From: Candidatus Eubacterium faecigallinarum | GTDB lineage: Bacteria > Bacillota > Clostridia > Oscillospirales > Acutalibacteraceae | Assembly (NCBI GenBank): GCA_019115455.1 | Contig: DXDN01000025.1 | Location: forward strand, 62,001-126,000 | Length of the DNA: 64,000 bases | Direction: 5' to 3' | In this document: piece by piece, positions 33,533 to 42,088 of the stretch | Layout of the letters: the number at the start of each line of letters is the position of its first letter | Numbering within the stretch: the stretch's first letter is position 1 | Translations under genes and position numbers: made by a program | Notes under the pieces: generated by a model | Database searches by the model: none | What the model was told of the DNA's origin: nothing | What the model saw: the letters and a program-made list of their open reading frames with translations, nothing else

Positions 33533-33560
33533 GCGGCGGGGTTTGCCCGCCGCTTTTTTA
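33533..33560 (+). terminator. Terminator of the aminotransferase-aldolase operon
   Basis: Perfect stem GCGGCGGG / CCCGCCGC with 5-base loop and six T. Confidence 0.9.
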
Positions 33561-33656
33561 TTGCATGAGCATTTATGCTGTCAAAGCAAAAAGTTACGCT
33601 CAAAATACCCGTAACAAAAATATTTTAGCGAATTTGTACATTTCTTGTTAAAATGC

Positions 33657-33685
33657 TTGACTTTTAGTTTTTTTTTGTATATAAT
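33657..33685 (+). promoter_or_regulatory. Promoter of rpsU
   Basis: TTGACT and TATAAT with a 17-base spacer, about 60 bases before the start codon. Confidence 0.65.
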
Positions 33686-33746
33686 CTTGCTCGGATATTA
33701 AAGAGGTAGAAAATACCCCCGAATGTAATCGGAGGGAGGGAATTGA

Positions 33747-33923
33747 ATGAGTCAGGTAAAAGTCAAAGAAAATGAATCTCTTGACAGCGCGCTCAGACGT
33801 TTTAAGCGCCAGACTTCCCGTGATGGTATCATTCAGGAAGTACGTAAGAGAGAGCATTACGAAAAGCCTTCAGTAGCTCGCAAGAAAAAGAGCGAAGCGG
33901 CTCGTAAAAGAAAGTATAAATAA
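33747..33923 (+). CDS. rpsU: 30S ribosomal protein S21
   Basis: A 58-residue basic protein with the S21 pattern: [52 protein letters not shown]21 binds the 30S platform near the anti-Shine-Dalgarno end of 16S rRNA and aids initiation. Length is normal. The ATG lies behind GGAGGGAGGG, an unusually strong purine-rich site. It has its own promoter and terminator and is followed by aroQ and efp. Confidence 0.97.
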   Translation: MSQVKVKENESLDSALRRFKRQTSRDGIIQEVRKREHYEKPSVARKKKSEAARKRKYK

Positions 33924-33929
33924 TTATAC

Positions 33930-33965
33930 ATATGGGAGCGTCTATGATGCTCCCGTATTTTTATT
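33930..33965 (+). terminator. Terminator of rpsU
   Basis: Stem TATGGGAGC / GCTCCCGTA (one wobble) followed by TTTTTATTG. Confidence 0.8.
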
Positions 33966-34008
33966 GACTTGAAAACCGTATTGGGTTATTATTTAACAAG
34001 GTGATAAT

Positions 34009-34446
34009 GTGAAAAAGATACTTGTGCTCAACGGTCCTAATCTCAATATGACCGGAATCAGAAAGAAGAATGTATACGGTGGCGAAACACTCAAGCAGAT
34101 TAACGAGGAGCTTAAGCTGTACGGCAAAGCAAACGGCGCCAAGGTTTCATTCTTTCAGTCAAATCATGAGGGCGACATCATCGACGTTATTCACGAAAGC
34201 AAGGACGAGTTTGACGGCGTTGTGATAAATGCCGGAGCCTATACCCATTATTCGTACGCGATTCGTGATGCCATTGAGGCGGTTCAGGAGTATACTCCCT
34301 TTGTCGAGGTGCATATGTCTGATATCCATAAACGCGAGGATTTTCGCAAGGTTTCCGTGATAACAGATGTGTGCGTTAAGCAGATATGCGGCTACGGCAA
34401 GGACAGCTATAAAATGGGTATTGATTTATTGATGGAAATAATATAA
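34009..34446 (+). CDS. aroQ: Type II 3-dehydroquinate dehydratase
   Basis: A 145-residue enzyme of the shikimate pathway that dehydrates 3-dehydroquinate. Family blocks are ILVLNGPNLNMTGIRKKNVYGG, with the lid Tyr, FFQSNHEGDIIDVIHES, INAGAYTHYSYAIRDAI (catalytic His) and VEVHMSDIHKREDFR. The usual INPGAYTH reads INAGAYTH here and the C-terminal GxGxxGY reads GYGKDSY, small departures from the consensus. GTG is the start, five bases after AAGGTG. The other shikimate genes are not in the window. It lies 54 bases before efp, an order common in Firmicutes. Confidence 0.92.
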   Translation: MKKILVLNGPNLNMTGIRKKNVYGGETLKQINEELKLYGKANGAKVSFFQSNHEGDIIDVIHESKDEFDGVVINAGAYTHYSYAIRDAIEAVQEYTPFVEVHMSDIHKREDFRKVSVITDVCVKQICGYGKDSYKMGIDLLMEII

Positions 34447-34500
34447 AATATACTAAGTAAACATATTACGAAGTTAAAATATTGCGGAGGTATAAAAATT

Positions 34501-35058
34501 ATGGTAACAGCAGGCGATTTCAGAAACGGCGTTACATTTGAGGAGGACGGCAACGTATTGCAGGTTATTGAATTCCAGCACGTTAAGCCGGGTAAGGGTG
34601 CCGCTTTTGTAAGAACTAAGACTAAGAATGTTATTACCGGCGCGGTTACTGAAAAGAGCTATAATCCGTCGGCAAAATTTCCTACTGCGTTTATCGAGAG
34701 AAAGGAAATGGCTTATTCATATAACGATGACGGACTTTATTACTTTATGGATAACGAGACCTTTGAGATGGTTCCTGTATCTGAGGAAGATCTTTCCGAC
34801 AACTTCAAGTTTGTAAAGGAAAATGAGATCTGCCGTGTTCTTTCCTACAAGGGCAAGGTGTTTGGCGTTGAACCGCCGACATTTGTAACTCTTGAGGTAA
34901 CAGAGACAGAGCCCGGTCTTAAAGGCAACACAGCTACCAACACACTTAAGCCCGCCAAGGTTGAAACAGGCGCTGAGATTCGTGTTCCTCTCTTCATTAA
35001 CGAGGGCGACATGATCAGAATTGATACAAGAACCTGTGAATACATGGAAAGAGCTTAA
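34501..35058 (+). CDS. efp: Translation elongation factor P
   Basis: A 185-residue protein with the three beta-barrel domains of EF-P, which rescues ribosomes stalled at polyproline. The N-terminal KOW-like domain carries the loop [14 protein letters not shown], with the usually modified Lys at 32, followed by the signature domain ([23 protein letters not shown]) and the C-terminal OB domain ending [40 protein letters not shown]. The loop is of the PGKGxA form found in Bacillus. Ribosome site GCGGAGGT. The next gene follows by 26 bases. Confidence 0.97.
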   Translation: MVTAGDFRNGVTFEEDGNVLQVIEFQHVKPGKGAAFVRTKTKNVITGAVTEKSYNPSAKFPTAFIERKEMAYSYNDDGLYYFMDNETFEMVPVSEEDLSDNFKFVKENEICRVLSYKGKVFGVEPPTFVTLEVTETEPGLKGNTATNTLKPAKVETGAEIRVPLFINEGDMIRIDTRTCEYMERA

Positions 35059-35084
35059 TTAATAAAATTTAAGGAGTTAATATT

Positions 35085-35504
35085 ATGCAGACAACTGAAA
35101 GCTTAGGTTATCTCAAGGGACTGCTTGACGGTCTTGACCTGGATGATAACAAAAAAGAAACAAAGGTATTCAAGGCAATAGTTGACGTTCTCTCTAACCT
35201 GGCTGAGGATGTTGACGACATCACTGACGGCATGGAGCTTCTTGCTGAGCAGATTGACGCTGTTGACGAGGACCTTGCAGATGTTGAGGATTATCTTGCT
35301 GACGACGAGTGCGACGACTGTTGCGACTGCTGCGACTGCGATGATGATTATCAGGAGTTTGAAGTAGAGTGCCCTTGCTGCGGCGAGGAAATTGTCGTTG
35401 ATGAGGATACAGTGCTTAACGGTTCAATTCCGTGCCCCAACTGCGGCGAAATGCTGGAGTTTGAGGTTGAGTGTGAGGACGAAGAGGACGACGCTCAGGA
35501 ATAA
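35085..35504 (+). CDS. Acidic Cys-rich zinc-ribbon protein (CD1247-like)
   Basis: A 139-residue acidic protein. The first 75 residues are a helical, coiled-coil-like domain (SLGYLKGLLDGLDLDDNKKETKVFKAIVDVLSNLAEDVDDI) that I recognise as the CD1247 N-terminal type, often found after efp in Clostridia. Then follow a Cys cluster in an acidic stretch (ECDDCCDCCDCDDD, five Cys) and a zinc ribbon with CPCCGEE and CPNCGEM. The tail is again acidic. It is in one operon with aroQ and efp (26-base gap). A regulator or translation-linked role is possible; the function is not known. Confidence 0.82.
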   Translation: MQTTESLGYLKGLLDGLDLDDNKKETKVFKAIVDVLSNLAEDVDDITDGMELLAEQIDAVDEDLADVEDYLADDECDDCCDCCDCDDDYQEFEVECPCCGEEIVVDEDTVLNGSIPCPNCGEMLEFEVECEDEEDDAQE

Positions 35505-35524
35505 ACGGCTGTTTCACGTATGAT

Positions 35525-36040
35525 ATGTGGAAAGAGGGTATTCTTATCAAAAAAATATTAGCTATAATTTTATCAGCTGCGGTGATAATTACAGTATTCA
35601 CTGCTTGCTCCGGCAATAGTGCCGATGAAACTGATGAATCAGCGACTCATGTAACGGAGTCACATATTCCCACTCAGGATGCGGTTATCAAAGAATCTGA
35701 CGCAGCTAAATTTATAGAAGAGAGCTATTCTGCCAAGGAGCTTGGACTTGAGGATGTTGAATCCGACTATTCCTTTATGGTGGCGTCAAGCGGCGTTGAT
35801 ATTGAGGGTGAAAACTATATTAAAGTAGTTGCCAATATCATTACCAAGAAAAATTCCACCACTCCTGACGGAAAAGAAACTTTTTCACTGGAGACGGTAG
35901 GGGAATACTATATTTCCTACGACGGTGAAACTGTCCTTAAAAAGGATATTGAGTCCGGAAGTTACTCAAATCTTGAAAATAAGTACGACCAGTATAAGGA
36001 AAAGGCTGAAGCAGAGCAGTCTGCATCAGAAACGAAATAA
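35525..36040 (+). CDS. Lipoprotein of unknown function, start codon unclear
   Basis: A lipoprotein of about 164-171 residues. The lipobox is in KKILAIILSAAVIITVFTACSGN. The mature part has an acidic/Thr linker (DETDESATHVTESHIP) and a beta-rich domain ending in a Lys/Glu helix. The only ATG lies seven codons before the signal peptide proper and has no ribosome site, while GAGGG lies seven bases before an ATC codon exactly where KKILAI... should begin. Either the weak ATG is used, or ATC is a rare start or a mutated ATG. I give the ATG. It follows the Cys-rich gene and precedes a terminator. Confidence 0.75.
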   Translation: MWKEGILIKKILAIILSAAVIITVFTACSGNSADETDESATHVTESHIPTQDAVIKESDAAKFIEESYSAKELGLEDVESDYSFMVASSGVDIEGENYIKVVANIITKKNSTTPDGKETFSLETVGEYYISYDGETVLKKDIESGSYSNLENKYDQYKEKAEAEQSASETK

Positions 36041-36067
36041 TGTACTGCGTAAAAATATTTGTTATTC

Positions 36068-36098
36068 AAAAAGGTTGACAGAATGTCAACCTTTTTGT
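36068..36098 (+). terminator. Terminator after the lipoprotein gene
   Basis: Perfect 12-bp stem AAAAAGGTTGAC / GTCAACCTTTTT with a 5-base loop and T run; it ends the aroQ-efp operon. Confidence 0.88.
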
Positions 36099-36147
36099 TT
36101 TAATATAAATATACATATACATATTTCATCAATACTGGAGGGGTTTT

Positions 36148-37614
36148 ATGAGTGACAGCGGCAAGGAAGTCAGGTATGTGGGCGTCAGAGAAAATCTGGC
36201 GTACGGATTTGCCAATGCAGGGCAGGTTTTCGGCTATAATCTTGTAGCCGGCGGATATCTTTCTTTGTTTTTTACAAAGGTTTTCGGTATCCCTGAAGAG
36301 GCGGTCGCCACAATGATACTGGTGCTCGGTATATGGGATACAGTAAACGACCCTATTATGGGCGGTATCATTGACCGAACAAGAACCAGATACGGAAAGC
36401 TCAGACCGTACCTCCTTATAGTTCCCATTCCGTTGGCGATTGCAACTATAATGCTTTTTGCCGGTCCGGAAATTTTAGCTGACACAAAATCAACTGTCAT
36501 AAAAATAGTATATATGTATATTTCCTATTTTATATGGGAGTTTTTCTACACCCTGGGCGATGTCCCTTTCTGGGGTATGAGCACGGCTATTTCACCGTCT
36601 CCTTCTGACAGAACAAGAGCTATATCCAGCGCAAGATTTATTTCAAGTATTCTGGGCGGACTGTCTACCACAATACTTGTGGTTATGATGGACCTTTCAA
36701 ATAGCGGCGCTTGGGGATTGACTCTTTCACAGGATTTCCTTATTCTTGCTGTTGTTGCCGCAGTTATGATACTGGGACTGTTTTCCCTTGCCGGCAGAAA
36801 GACAAAGGAGAGAGTAGTTCAGTCTGTTAAAGAGCCGTCTGTTCTTGAAGGCTTTAAGGTGATGTTTAAGAATAAGCCGCTTATGTTTATAATTATTGGC
36901 AATGTTATCGGTGCGCTTTCGGGACTTGCGGGTGTTTTCCAGACATATTATTATTCAGAGGTTTTGAATCTCAATTCCGCTGTTTTGTGGATAAATCTAC
37001 CGGGAACAATTTTCGGTTTCCTTACATATTTGCTGATACCGAAGGTTAAGAAAAAACTTGACAACCGACAGATAGTTATGCTCAATCTTGTGTGCCGTTT
37101 TGTTGTGGGTACACTGGTGTTTGTTTTAGGATTGAAATTCTATAACACAAATATTCTTGTTATATCAATACTGCTGATGATTCAGAATTTCGTCTTCAGC
37201 TTCTTTAATACAATCAATATGGTTATCCCGACAGAAATGATTGGCGACACCGTCGACTATATGGAATGGAAAACCGGCGAAAGAAACGAGGGTGTATCAT
37301 TCTCTGTACTCACCTTCGTGGGCAAGCTTACCGGTTCTGTTTCAACCTCTCTGGGCACAGCGCTTTTGCCGGTAATCGGTCTTACGTTTACCACAAATCA
37401 GGCAGGGGAGAGCGTGACGATGAAAGGAGAGCATACGGATTTGTTCGTATGGGCACTTTTCACCTGTATACCGTATTTGCTTGGACTTTTGTCCATAATT
37501 CCTTATCTCTTCTATGACCTTACAGGCAAGAAGCTCGAAAAGATAAGAGCTGACATGAAGGTGCGCAGGGAGCAGCTTTCAAAGGAAGTATCGGGAGGAA
37601 ACGCTAATGAATAA
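36148..37614 (+). CDS. Sugar:cation symporter, GPH/MFS family
   Basis: A 488-residue integral membrane protein with 12 predicted helices of the glycoside-pentoside-hexuronide:cation symporter family (MelB/XynP type). The family hallmark is in loop 2-3: DTVNDPIMGGIIDRTRTRYGKLRPYLL, with the cation-site Asp; also FWGMSTAISPSPSDRTRAISSARF. The second half carries MVIPTEMIGDTVDYMEWKTGERNEGVSFS, another family block. It should import a glycoside, oligosaccharide or pentose. It overlaps the next gene by 8 bases. It could feed the glycosidases or the kinase-aldolase pathway in this window, but no direct link is seen. Confidence 0.9.
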   Translation: MSDSGKEVRYVGVRENLAYGFANAGQVFGYNLVAGGYLSLFFTKVFGIPEEAVATMILVLGIWDTVNDPIMGGIIDRTRTRYGKLRPYLLIVPIPLAIATIMLFAGPEILADTKSTVIKIVYMYISYFIWEFFYTLGDVPFWGMSTAISPSPSDRTRAISSARFISSILGGLSTTILVVMMDLSNSGAWGLTLSQDFLILAVVAAVMILGLFSLAGRKTKERVVQSVKEPSVLEGFKVMFKNKPLMFIIIGNVIGALSGLAGVFQTYYYSEVLNLNSAVLWINLPGTIFGFLTYLLIPKVKKKLDNRQIVMLNLVCRFVVGTLVFVLGLKFYNTNILVISILLMIQNFVFSFFNTINMVIPTEMIGDTVDYMEWKTGERNEGVSFSVLTFVGKLTGSVSTSLGTALLPVIGLTFTTNQAGESVTMKGEHTDLFVWALFTCIPYLLGLLSIIPYLFYDLTGKKLEKIRADMKVRREQLSKEVSGGNANE

Positions 37615-38191
37615 TAATACCTGCCCTAAATGCGGCAAAAAAATCAGTCCTTTCTATATGAAAGAAAACTGCCCGTACTGCAACGTAAATCTTCTCTACT
37701 TTAATATGGAGGAGAATTTAAAATCTGATGCTTTAAATGCTCAGAAGGAAGTTGACGCTGTAAATAAATTTTTAAATATACTGAAATCGTCTACCATAGC
37801 CTCGCCTGTTCTTATAGTAAGGCTGGTGCTGTTTTTCACACCGCTTGCGGCTATGTGCCTGCCTATGTACGGTGATGTAAACCTTATAAGCATAATTACG
37901 GGGCTGATTAATTCAAGTGTTGAAATTGAGTCGGTGCTTATGCCTCTTATCAGCATGGGGCTTGTGGTTGTGCTGTCACTGGCGGTTATAATCTCTTCGC
38001 TGTTTTCCGCTACAAAAAACGGTTTTTTGAGGAATATGATATTCAGTGTTATCAACACGGTGGTTTTTATGGTTCTGGGCGTTATAATCGGCGATATGGG
38101 AGCCGGCTGGTACGTGACCCTTGTAATCTATATTGCTGAAATTGTTATGCACATAATATGCCGCAGAGTCATAAATAAAAATGTTGACTAA
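37607..38191 (+). CDS. Zinc-ribbon membrane protein
   Basis: A 194-residue protein with an N-terminal zinc ribbon (CPKCGKKISPFYMKENCPYC, two CxxC pairs) and three to four membrane helices (about 62-82, 96-140, 150-185). The start overlaps the end of the symporter gene by 8 bases, so the two are coupled and it may assist or regulate the transporter. I know of many such zinc-ribbon/TM proteins in Clostridia without a set function. The stop codon lies on the -35 box of the T-box promoter that follows. Confidence 0.78.
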   Translation: MNNNTCPKCGKKISPFYMKENCPYCNVNLLYFNMEENLKSDALNAQKEVDAVNKFLNILKSSTIASPVLIVRLVLFFTPLAAMCLPMYGDVNLISIITGLINSSVEIESVLMPLISMGLVVVLSLAVIISSLFSATKNGFLRNMIFSVINTVVFMVLGVIIGDMGAGWYVTLVIYIAEIVMHIICRRVINKNVD

Positions 38192-38212
38192 ATTATTTTA
38201 ACGTGTTATTAT
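38184..38212 (+). promoter_or_regulatory. Promoter of the T-box-aspS-gatCAB operon
   Basis: TTGACT and TATTAT with a 17-base spacer; the -35 overlaps the stop codon of the preceding gene. Transcription would start near 38219, about 20 bases before Stem I. Confidence 0.6.
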
Positions 38213-38230
38213 ATTTGCAATAGAAATAAA

Positions 38231-38465
38231 CTTTGATCAGGGGAGTAACCGTTTGCCGCTGTTAAAGAGAGCTGCCGCCCGGTGCAAGGCAGTACACGCA
38301 AACTGTGAAAAACACCTGTGAGTTCCCGGAAGAAAGCCAAAAGCGAGTAGACCCGGGCGTGTAGGAGCGTTAATCCCTTGAGTGAGTCGGAATTTTTCGG
38401 CTAATTTAGGTGGTACCACGGAAGCAGTCTTTCGTCCTATTGGACAGAAGACTGCTTTTTTACTT
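38231..38465 (+). promoter_or_regulatory. T-box riboswitch controlling aspS-gatCAB, specifier best read as AAC (Asn)
   Basis: The core T-box AGGTGGTACCACGG is at 38408-38421, followed by a terminator (AGCAGTCTT...AAGACTGCTTTTTT, 38423-38462) that the antiterminator would disrupt. Upstream is Stem I with the AGAGAG and GGTG elements at its far end. The specifier loop has AGTA on its 5' side (38244-38247), bounded by helices CAGG/CCTG and GTTTGC/GCAAAC. On the 3' side the bases are TGTGAAAAACA, and the triplet just before an A and the CCTG helix is AAC at 38311-38313, an Asn codon. A GAA triplet lies four bases earlier. Uncharged tRNA-Asn should turn the operon on. The structure was folded by eye. 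Confidence 0.9.
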
Positions 38466-38498
38466 TTTATTTTATAATGAAACAAGGAGTAGTGCGAC

Positions 38499-40250
38499 AT
38501 GGAATTTTCAACACTTTACAGGACGAAGACTATGGATATGTTCTCCGAGGCGGATATTGACAGCAATGTTAAGGTAGCCGGCTGGGTAGAAAATATCCGT
38601 GACCACGGCGGCGTGTCCTTCATTGACCTGAGGGATATGTACGGCGTTATGCAGATAGTTATGAGGGATACCTCACTGCTGGACGGAATATCAAAGGAGG
38701 ACTGCCTTTCTATCGAGGGCATTGTGGAGAAGAGGGACGAGGATACTGTAAACCCGAAAATCGCCACAGGAACTATCGAGGTAGAGGCTAAGAAAGTAAC
38801 GACTCTCGGCAAAGTGCGCCAGCCGCTTCCCTTTGAGATACAGACATCAAAGGAGACCAGGGAGGACAAAAGACTTCAGTACCGCTTCCTTGATTTGAGA
38901 AATCAGAAAGTCAAGGATAATATGATATTCAGAAGCAAGGTTATCTCATATCTCAGACAGGAAATGACCGATATGGGATTTCTTGAGATTCAGACGCCTA
39001 TCCTCTGTGCGTCATCACCGGAGGGCGCCAGGGACTATGTTGTTCCAAGCCGTGTTCACAAGGGCAAATTTTATGCGCTTCCCCAGGCTCCGCAACAGTA
39101 CAAACAGCTTCTTATGGTATCAGGTATTGATAAATATTTCCAGATAGCTCCTTGCTTCAGGGATGAGGACGCCAGAGCCGACCGTTCACCGGGTGAATTT
39201 TATCAGCTTGACTTTGAAATGAGCTTTGCCACCCAGGAGGATGTTTTCAGAGTCGGCGAGGAGATACTCACAAAGACCTTTAAGAAATTCGCTCCGAAGG
39301 GCAGCAAGGTTACCGAGGCTCCGTACCCTGTTATAAGCTACAAGGAATCAATGCTCAAATACGGCACCGACAAGCCGGATCTCAGAAATCCGCTGGAGAT
39401 AATAGATGTTACAGACTTCTTCCAGCGCTGCACGTTCAAGCCATTCCACGGACAGACAGTAAGGGCTATCAAGGTGCATCAGGATATCTCCAAGGGCAAG
39501 CATGAAAAGCTGCTTAAATTTGCTCAGTCAATAGGCATGGGCGGTCTGGGATATCTTCTTGTTCAGGAAGATAAGACATATAAGGGACCGATTGATAAAT
39601 TTATCCCCGACGATATGAAAACAGAGCTTGCGGATATTGCAGGACTTGAAATCGGCGACACTATCTTCTTTATCGCTGACACCGAGGAAAAAGCGGCAAG
39701 CTATGCCGGTCAGATAAGAACAAGACTCGGCGAAATGTTTGATTTGATAGAAAAAGACGCTTACCGCTTCTGCTTTATCAACGATTTCCCGATGTTCGAG
39801 TATAAGGAAGAGGAGAAAAAGATAGGCTTTACTCACAATCCTTTCTCAATGCCCCAGGGCGGACTCGAGGCGCTTGAAAATCAGGATCCGCTTACAGTGC
39901 TCGCTTATCAGTATGATATTGTATGCAACGGCATTGAGCTTTCCTCAGGCGCTGTTCGTAACCACGATATTGATATAATGAAAAAGGCATTTGAAATTGC
40001 CGGCTATGACGAGGAAGTGCTTAAGGAAAAGTTCGGCGCGCTTTATACCGCATTCCAGTTCGGAGCGCCGCCTCACGCAGGTATGGCTCCCGGTATTGAC
40101 CGTATGATAATGATTCTGAGAAATGAGGAAAACATCAGAGAGGTAATTCCGTTCCCGATGGACGGCAAGGCACAGGACCTTATGTGCGGAGCACCAAACG
40201 AGATCACGGAGCAGCAGCTCAGAGAAGTTCATATTAAAATCAGAAAATAA
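38499..40250 (+). CDS. aspS: Aspartyl-tRNA synthetase, probably non-discriminating
   Basis: A 583-residue class II synthetase of bacterial type. The N-terminal OB anticodon domain is at 20-105, the catalytic core shows motif 2 (CFRDEDARADRSPGEFYQLDFEMSF) and motif 3 (GAPPHAGMAPGIDRMIMIL), and the GAD insertion lies at about 290-420. In the anticodon domain the sequence is RDHGGV with His36; in the well-studied enzymes His at this place goes with charging both tRNA-Asp and tRNA-Asn, while Leu goes with strict Asp specificity. The gene is under an apparent Asn T-box and heads gatCAB, so the set likely makes Asn-tRNA by transamidation. The gap to gatC is 89 bases. Confidence 0.97.
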   Translation: MEFSTLYRTKTMDMFSEADIDSNVKVAGWVENIRDHGGVSFIDLRDMYGVMQIVMRDTSLLDGISKEDCLSIEGIVEKRDEDTVNPKIATGTIEVEAKKVTTLGKVRQPLPFEIQTSKETREDKRLQYRFLDLRNQKVKDNMIFRSKVISYLRQEMTDMGFLEIQTPILCASSPEGARDYVVPSRVHKGKFYALPQAPQQYKQLLMVSGIDKYFQIAPCFRDEDARADRSPGEFYQLDFEMSFATQEDVFRVGEEILTKTFKKFAPKGSKVTEAPYPVISYKESMLKYGTDKPDLRNPLEIIDVTDFFQRCTFKPFHGQTVRAIKVHQDISKGKHEKLLKFAQSIGMGGLGYLLVQEDKTYKGPIDKFIPDDMKTELADIAGLEIGDTIFFIADTEEKAASYAGQIRTRLGEMFDLIEKDAYRFCFINDFPMFEYKEEEKKIGFTHNPFSMPQGGLEALENQDPLTVLAYQYDIVCNGIELSSGAVRNHDIDIMKKAFEIAGYDEEVLKEKFGALYTAFQFGAPPHAGMAPGIDRMIMILRNEENIREVIPFPMDGKAQDLMCGAPNEITEQQLREVHIKIRK

Positions 40251-40339
40251 TTTGTTCGTATATAATTACGGCACGGCGCTTTGTCAAGCATTGAGCGCTG
40301 TGCTAATCATAAGAATATTTATAACACAGAGGTGCAGTA

Positions 40340-40627
40340 ATGATAAGTAAGGACGAGGTATTAAAGCTTGCTCATCTTGCCCGACTTGATTTTTCGGACG
40401 AGGAGCTTTACAAGATAATAAAAGATATGGACGAAATCATTGCGTTTGCCGATACTATAAATAATTCGGTTGAGGGCGACGCCGAAAAAATCAGAAACGT
40501 ATCGTCCGGCGCAACCCCTGCTGAGGATTTCAGGGAGGATACAGTCATGGAATCACTGCCCAATGAAAAAATCCTTTCCAATGTCAGCGGCTCAAAGGGC
40601 ATGTTTTGCGTGAAGGGAGGAATATAA
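40340..40627 (+). CDS. gatC: Asp/Glu-tRNA amidotransferase subunit C
   Basis: A 95-residue small subunit that clamps GatA to GatB. Pattern: ISKDEVLKLAHLARLDFSDEELYKIIKDMDEIIAFADTIN, then RNVSSGATPAEDFREDTVMESLPNEKILSN. Normal length. The stop codon is directly followed by the gatA ATG with no gap, so the two are tightly coupled. Ribosome site AGAGGTG. Confidence 0.95.
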   Translation: MISKDEVLKLAHLARLDFSDEELYKIIKDMDEIIAFADTINNSVEGDAEKIRNVSSGATPAEDFREDTVMESLPNEKILSNVSGSKGMFCVKGGI

Positions 40628-42088
40628 ATGAGAGAAGTTATTTCCACCCTGTCACAGATGCTTAAAAATAAAGAGATATCATCTGCCGAGCTGACGGAGA
40701 AATATATCAGCGTTATTGAATCAGATAATAAAATATATAACGCTTACGTGTCTGAGACCTTTGACAAGGCACGCAGTCAGGCAAAAGCGGCGGATGAAAT
40801 GATAGCAAACGGCAGCGCGACTGCCCTTACCGGTATCCCGATGACTCTTAAGGACAATATATGCTCCGACGGTGACCTTACCACCTGCGCATCGAAAATA
40901 CTCAGCGGTTTCAGACCTTATTATGATTCCACAGTGTGGACAAAGCTTAAGGGACAGGGAGCAGTAATGCTCGGCAAAACCAATATGGACGAATTTGCCA
41001 TGGGCTCCACCAGCGAAACCAGCGTCTACGGAGCGCCCCTTAACCCGAGAAACACTGAGCACGTTACAGGCGGCTCTTCAGGCGGAGGTGCGGCGGCAGT
41101 ATGCGCTAATATGGCGGCGTATGCCCTGGGCTCAGATACAGGCGGTTCTGTACGTCAGCCTGCGTCTTTCTGCGGAATCATGGGACTCAAGCCAACCTAC
41201 GGCGCGGTTTCGCGTTACGGACTTATCGCTTACGGCTCGTCCCTTGACCAGATTGGTGTTCTTGCAAACTCTGTTAAGGACACCGCTGTGGTGTTTGATG
41301 CCATAAGCGGCGTTGACCCTCACGACCAGACAAGCGTTGATTTTGATTTCGGAGATATTGCAAATTCTCTCGGTCAAAAGGATGTTAAAGGACTTAAAAT
41401 CGGCGTTGCAAAGGAATATTTTGACGGCATAAACGGCGAGATAAAAGATGCGATTGATTCTGCCATAAAGTTTTATGAGGCAAACGGCGCTGAGATAGTT
41501 GATATCAGCCTTCCTGTATTAAAGCAGGCTCTGCCGGTTTATTATATCATCGCCTGTGCCGAGGCGTCTTCAAACCTCGGCAGATATGACGGAATACGAT
41601 ACGGCTACAGACCTGAGAGCTTTAACGACGTGGAGGAAATGATACTCAAAACACGTACCGAGGGCTTCGGCGACGAGGTGAAGAGAAGAATTATGCTGGG
41701 CACCTACGTGCTCTCCTCAGGCTATTATGACGCTTATTATAAGAAAGCCTGTCTCCTGCGTGAAAACCTTATTGCGGACTTTGAGGATATATTTAACGAG
41801 TGCGACGTGCTTATTGCGCCTACTGCTCCGAATACAGCGTTCAAGCTGAATTTCAATTCGGCTTCTCCTGTTGAAATGTATCTTTCAGATATCGCCACTG
41901 TACCGATTAATATCACAGGCGTTCCTGCAATCAGCGTTCCCGTTGGTACTGACGGCAGCGGACTTCCTATCGGTATGCAGATAATAGGTAAAAAATTCAG
42001 CGAAAAAACAATACTTGACGCTGCGTATTTTTATGAGAAAAATGCCGACTGCGGTGTTGAGGACTTTAAAGGGGGTGTGGTACTTTGA
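40628..42088 (+). CDS. gatA: Asp/Glu-tRNA amidotransferase subunit A
   Basis: A 486-residue amidase-signature enzyme that frees ammonia from glutamine for use by GatB. The Ser-cisSer-Lys triad is seen as Lys in MTLKDNI, cis-Ser in TGGSSGGGAAAV and nucleophile Ser in GSDTGGSVRQPASFCG, followed by GLKPTYGAVSRYGLIAYGSSLDQIG. Normal length. Its stop TGA overlaps the TTG start of gatB by four bases, giving coupled translation. Confidence 0.97.
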   Translation: MREVISTLSQMLKNKEISSAELTEKYISVIESDNKIYNAYVSETFDKARSQAKAADEMIANGSATALTGIPMTLKDNICSDGDLTTCASKILSGFRPYYDSTVWTKLKGQGAVMLGKTNMDEFAMGSTSETSVYGAPLNPRNTEHVTGGSSGGGAAAVCANMAAYALGSDTGGSVRQPASFCGIMGLKPTYGAVSRYGLIAYGSSLDQIGVLANSVKDTAVVFDAISGVDPHDQTSVDFDFGDIANSLGQKDVKGLKIGVAKEYFDGINGEIKDAIDSAIKFYEANGAEIVDISLPVLKQALPVYYIIACAEASSNLGRYDGIRYGYRPESFNDVEEMILKTRTEGFGDEVKRRIMLGTYVLSSGYYDAYYKKACLLRENLIADFEDIFNECDVLIAPTAPNTAFKLNFNSASPVEMYLSDIATVPINITGVPAISVPVGTDGSGLPIGMQIIGKKFSEKTILDAAYFYEKNADCGVEDFKGGVVL

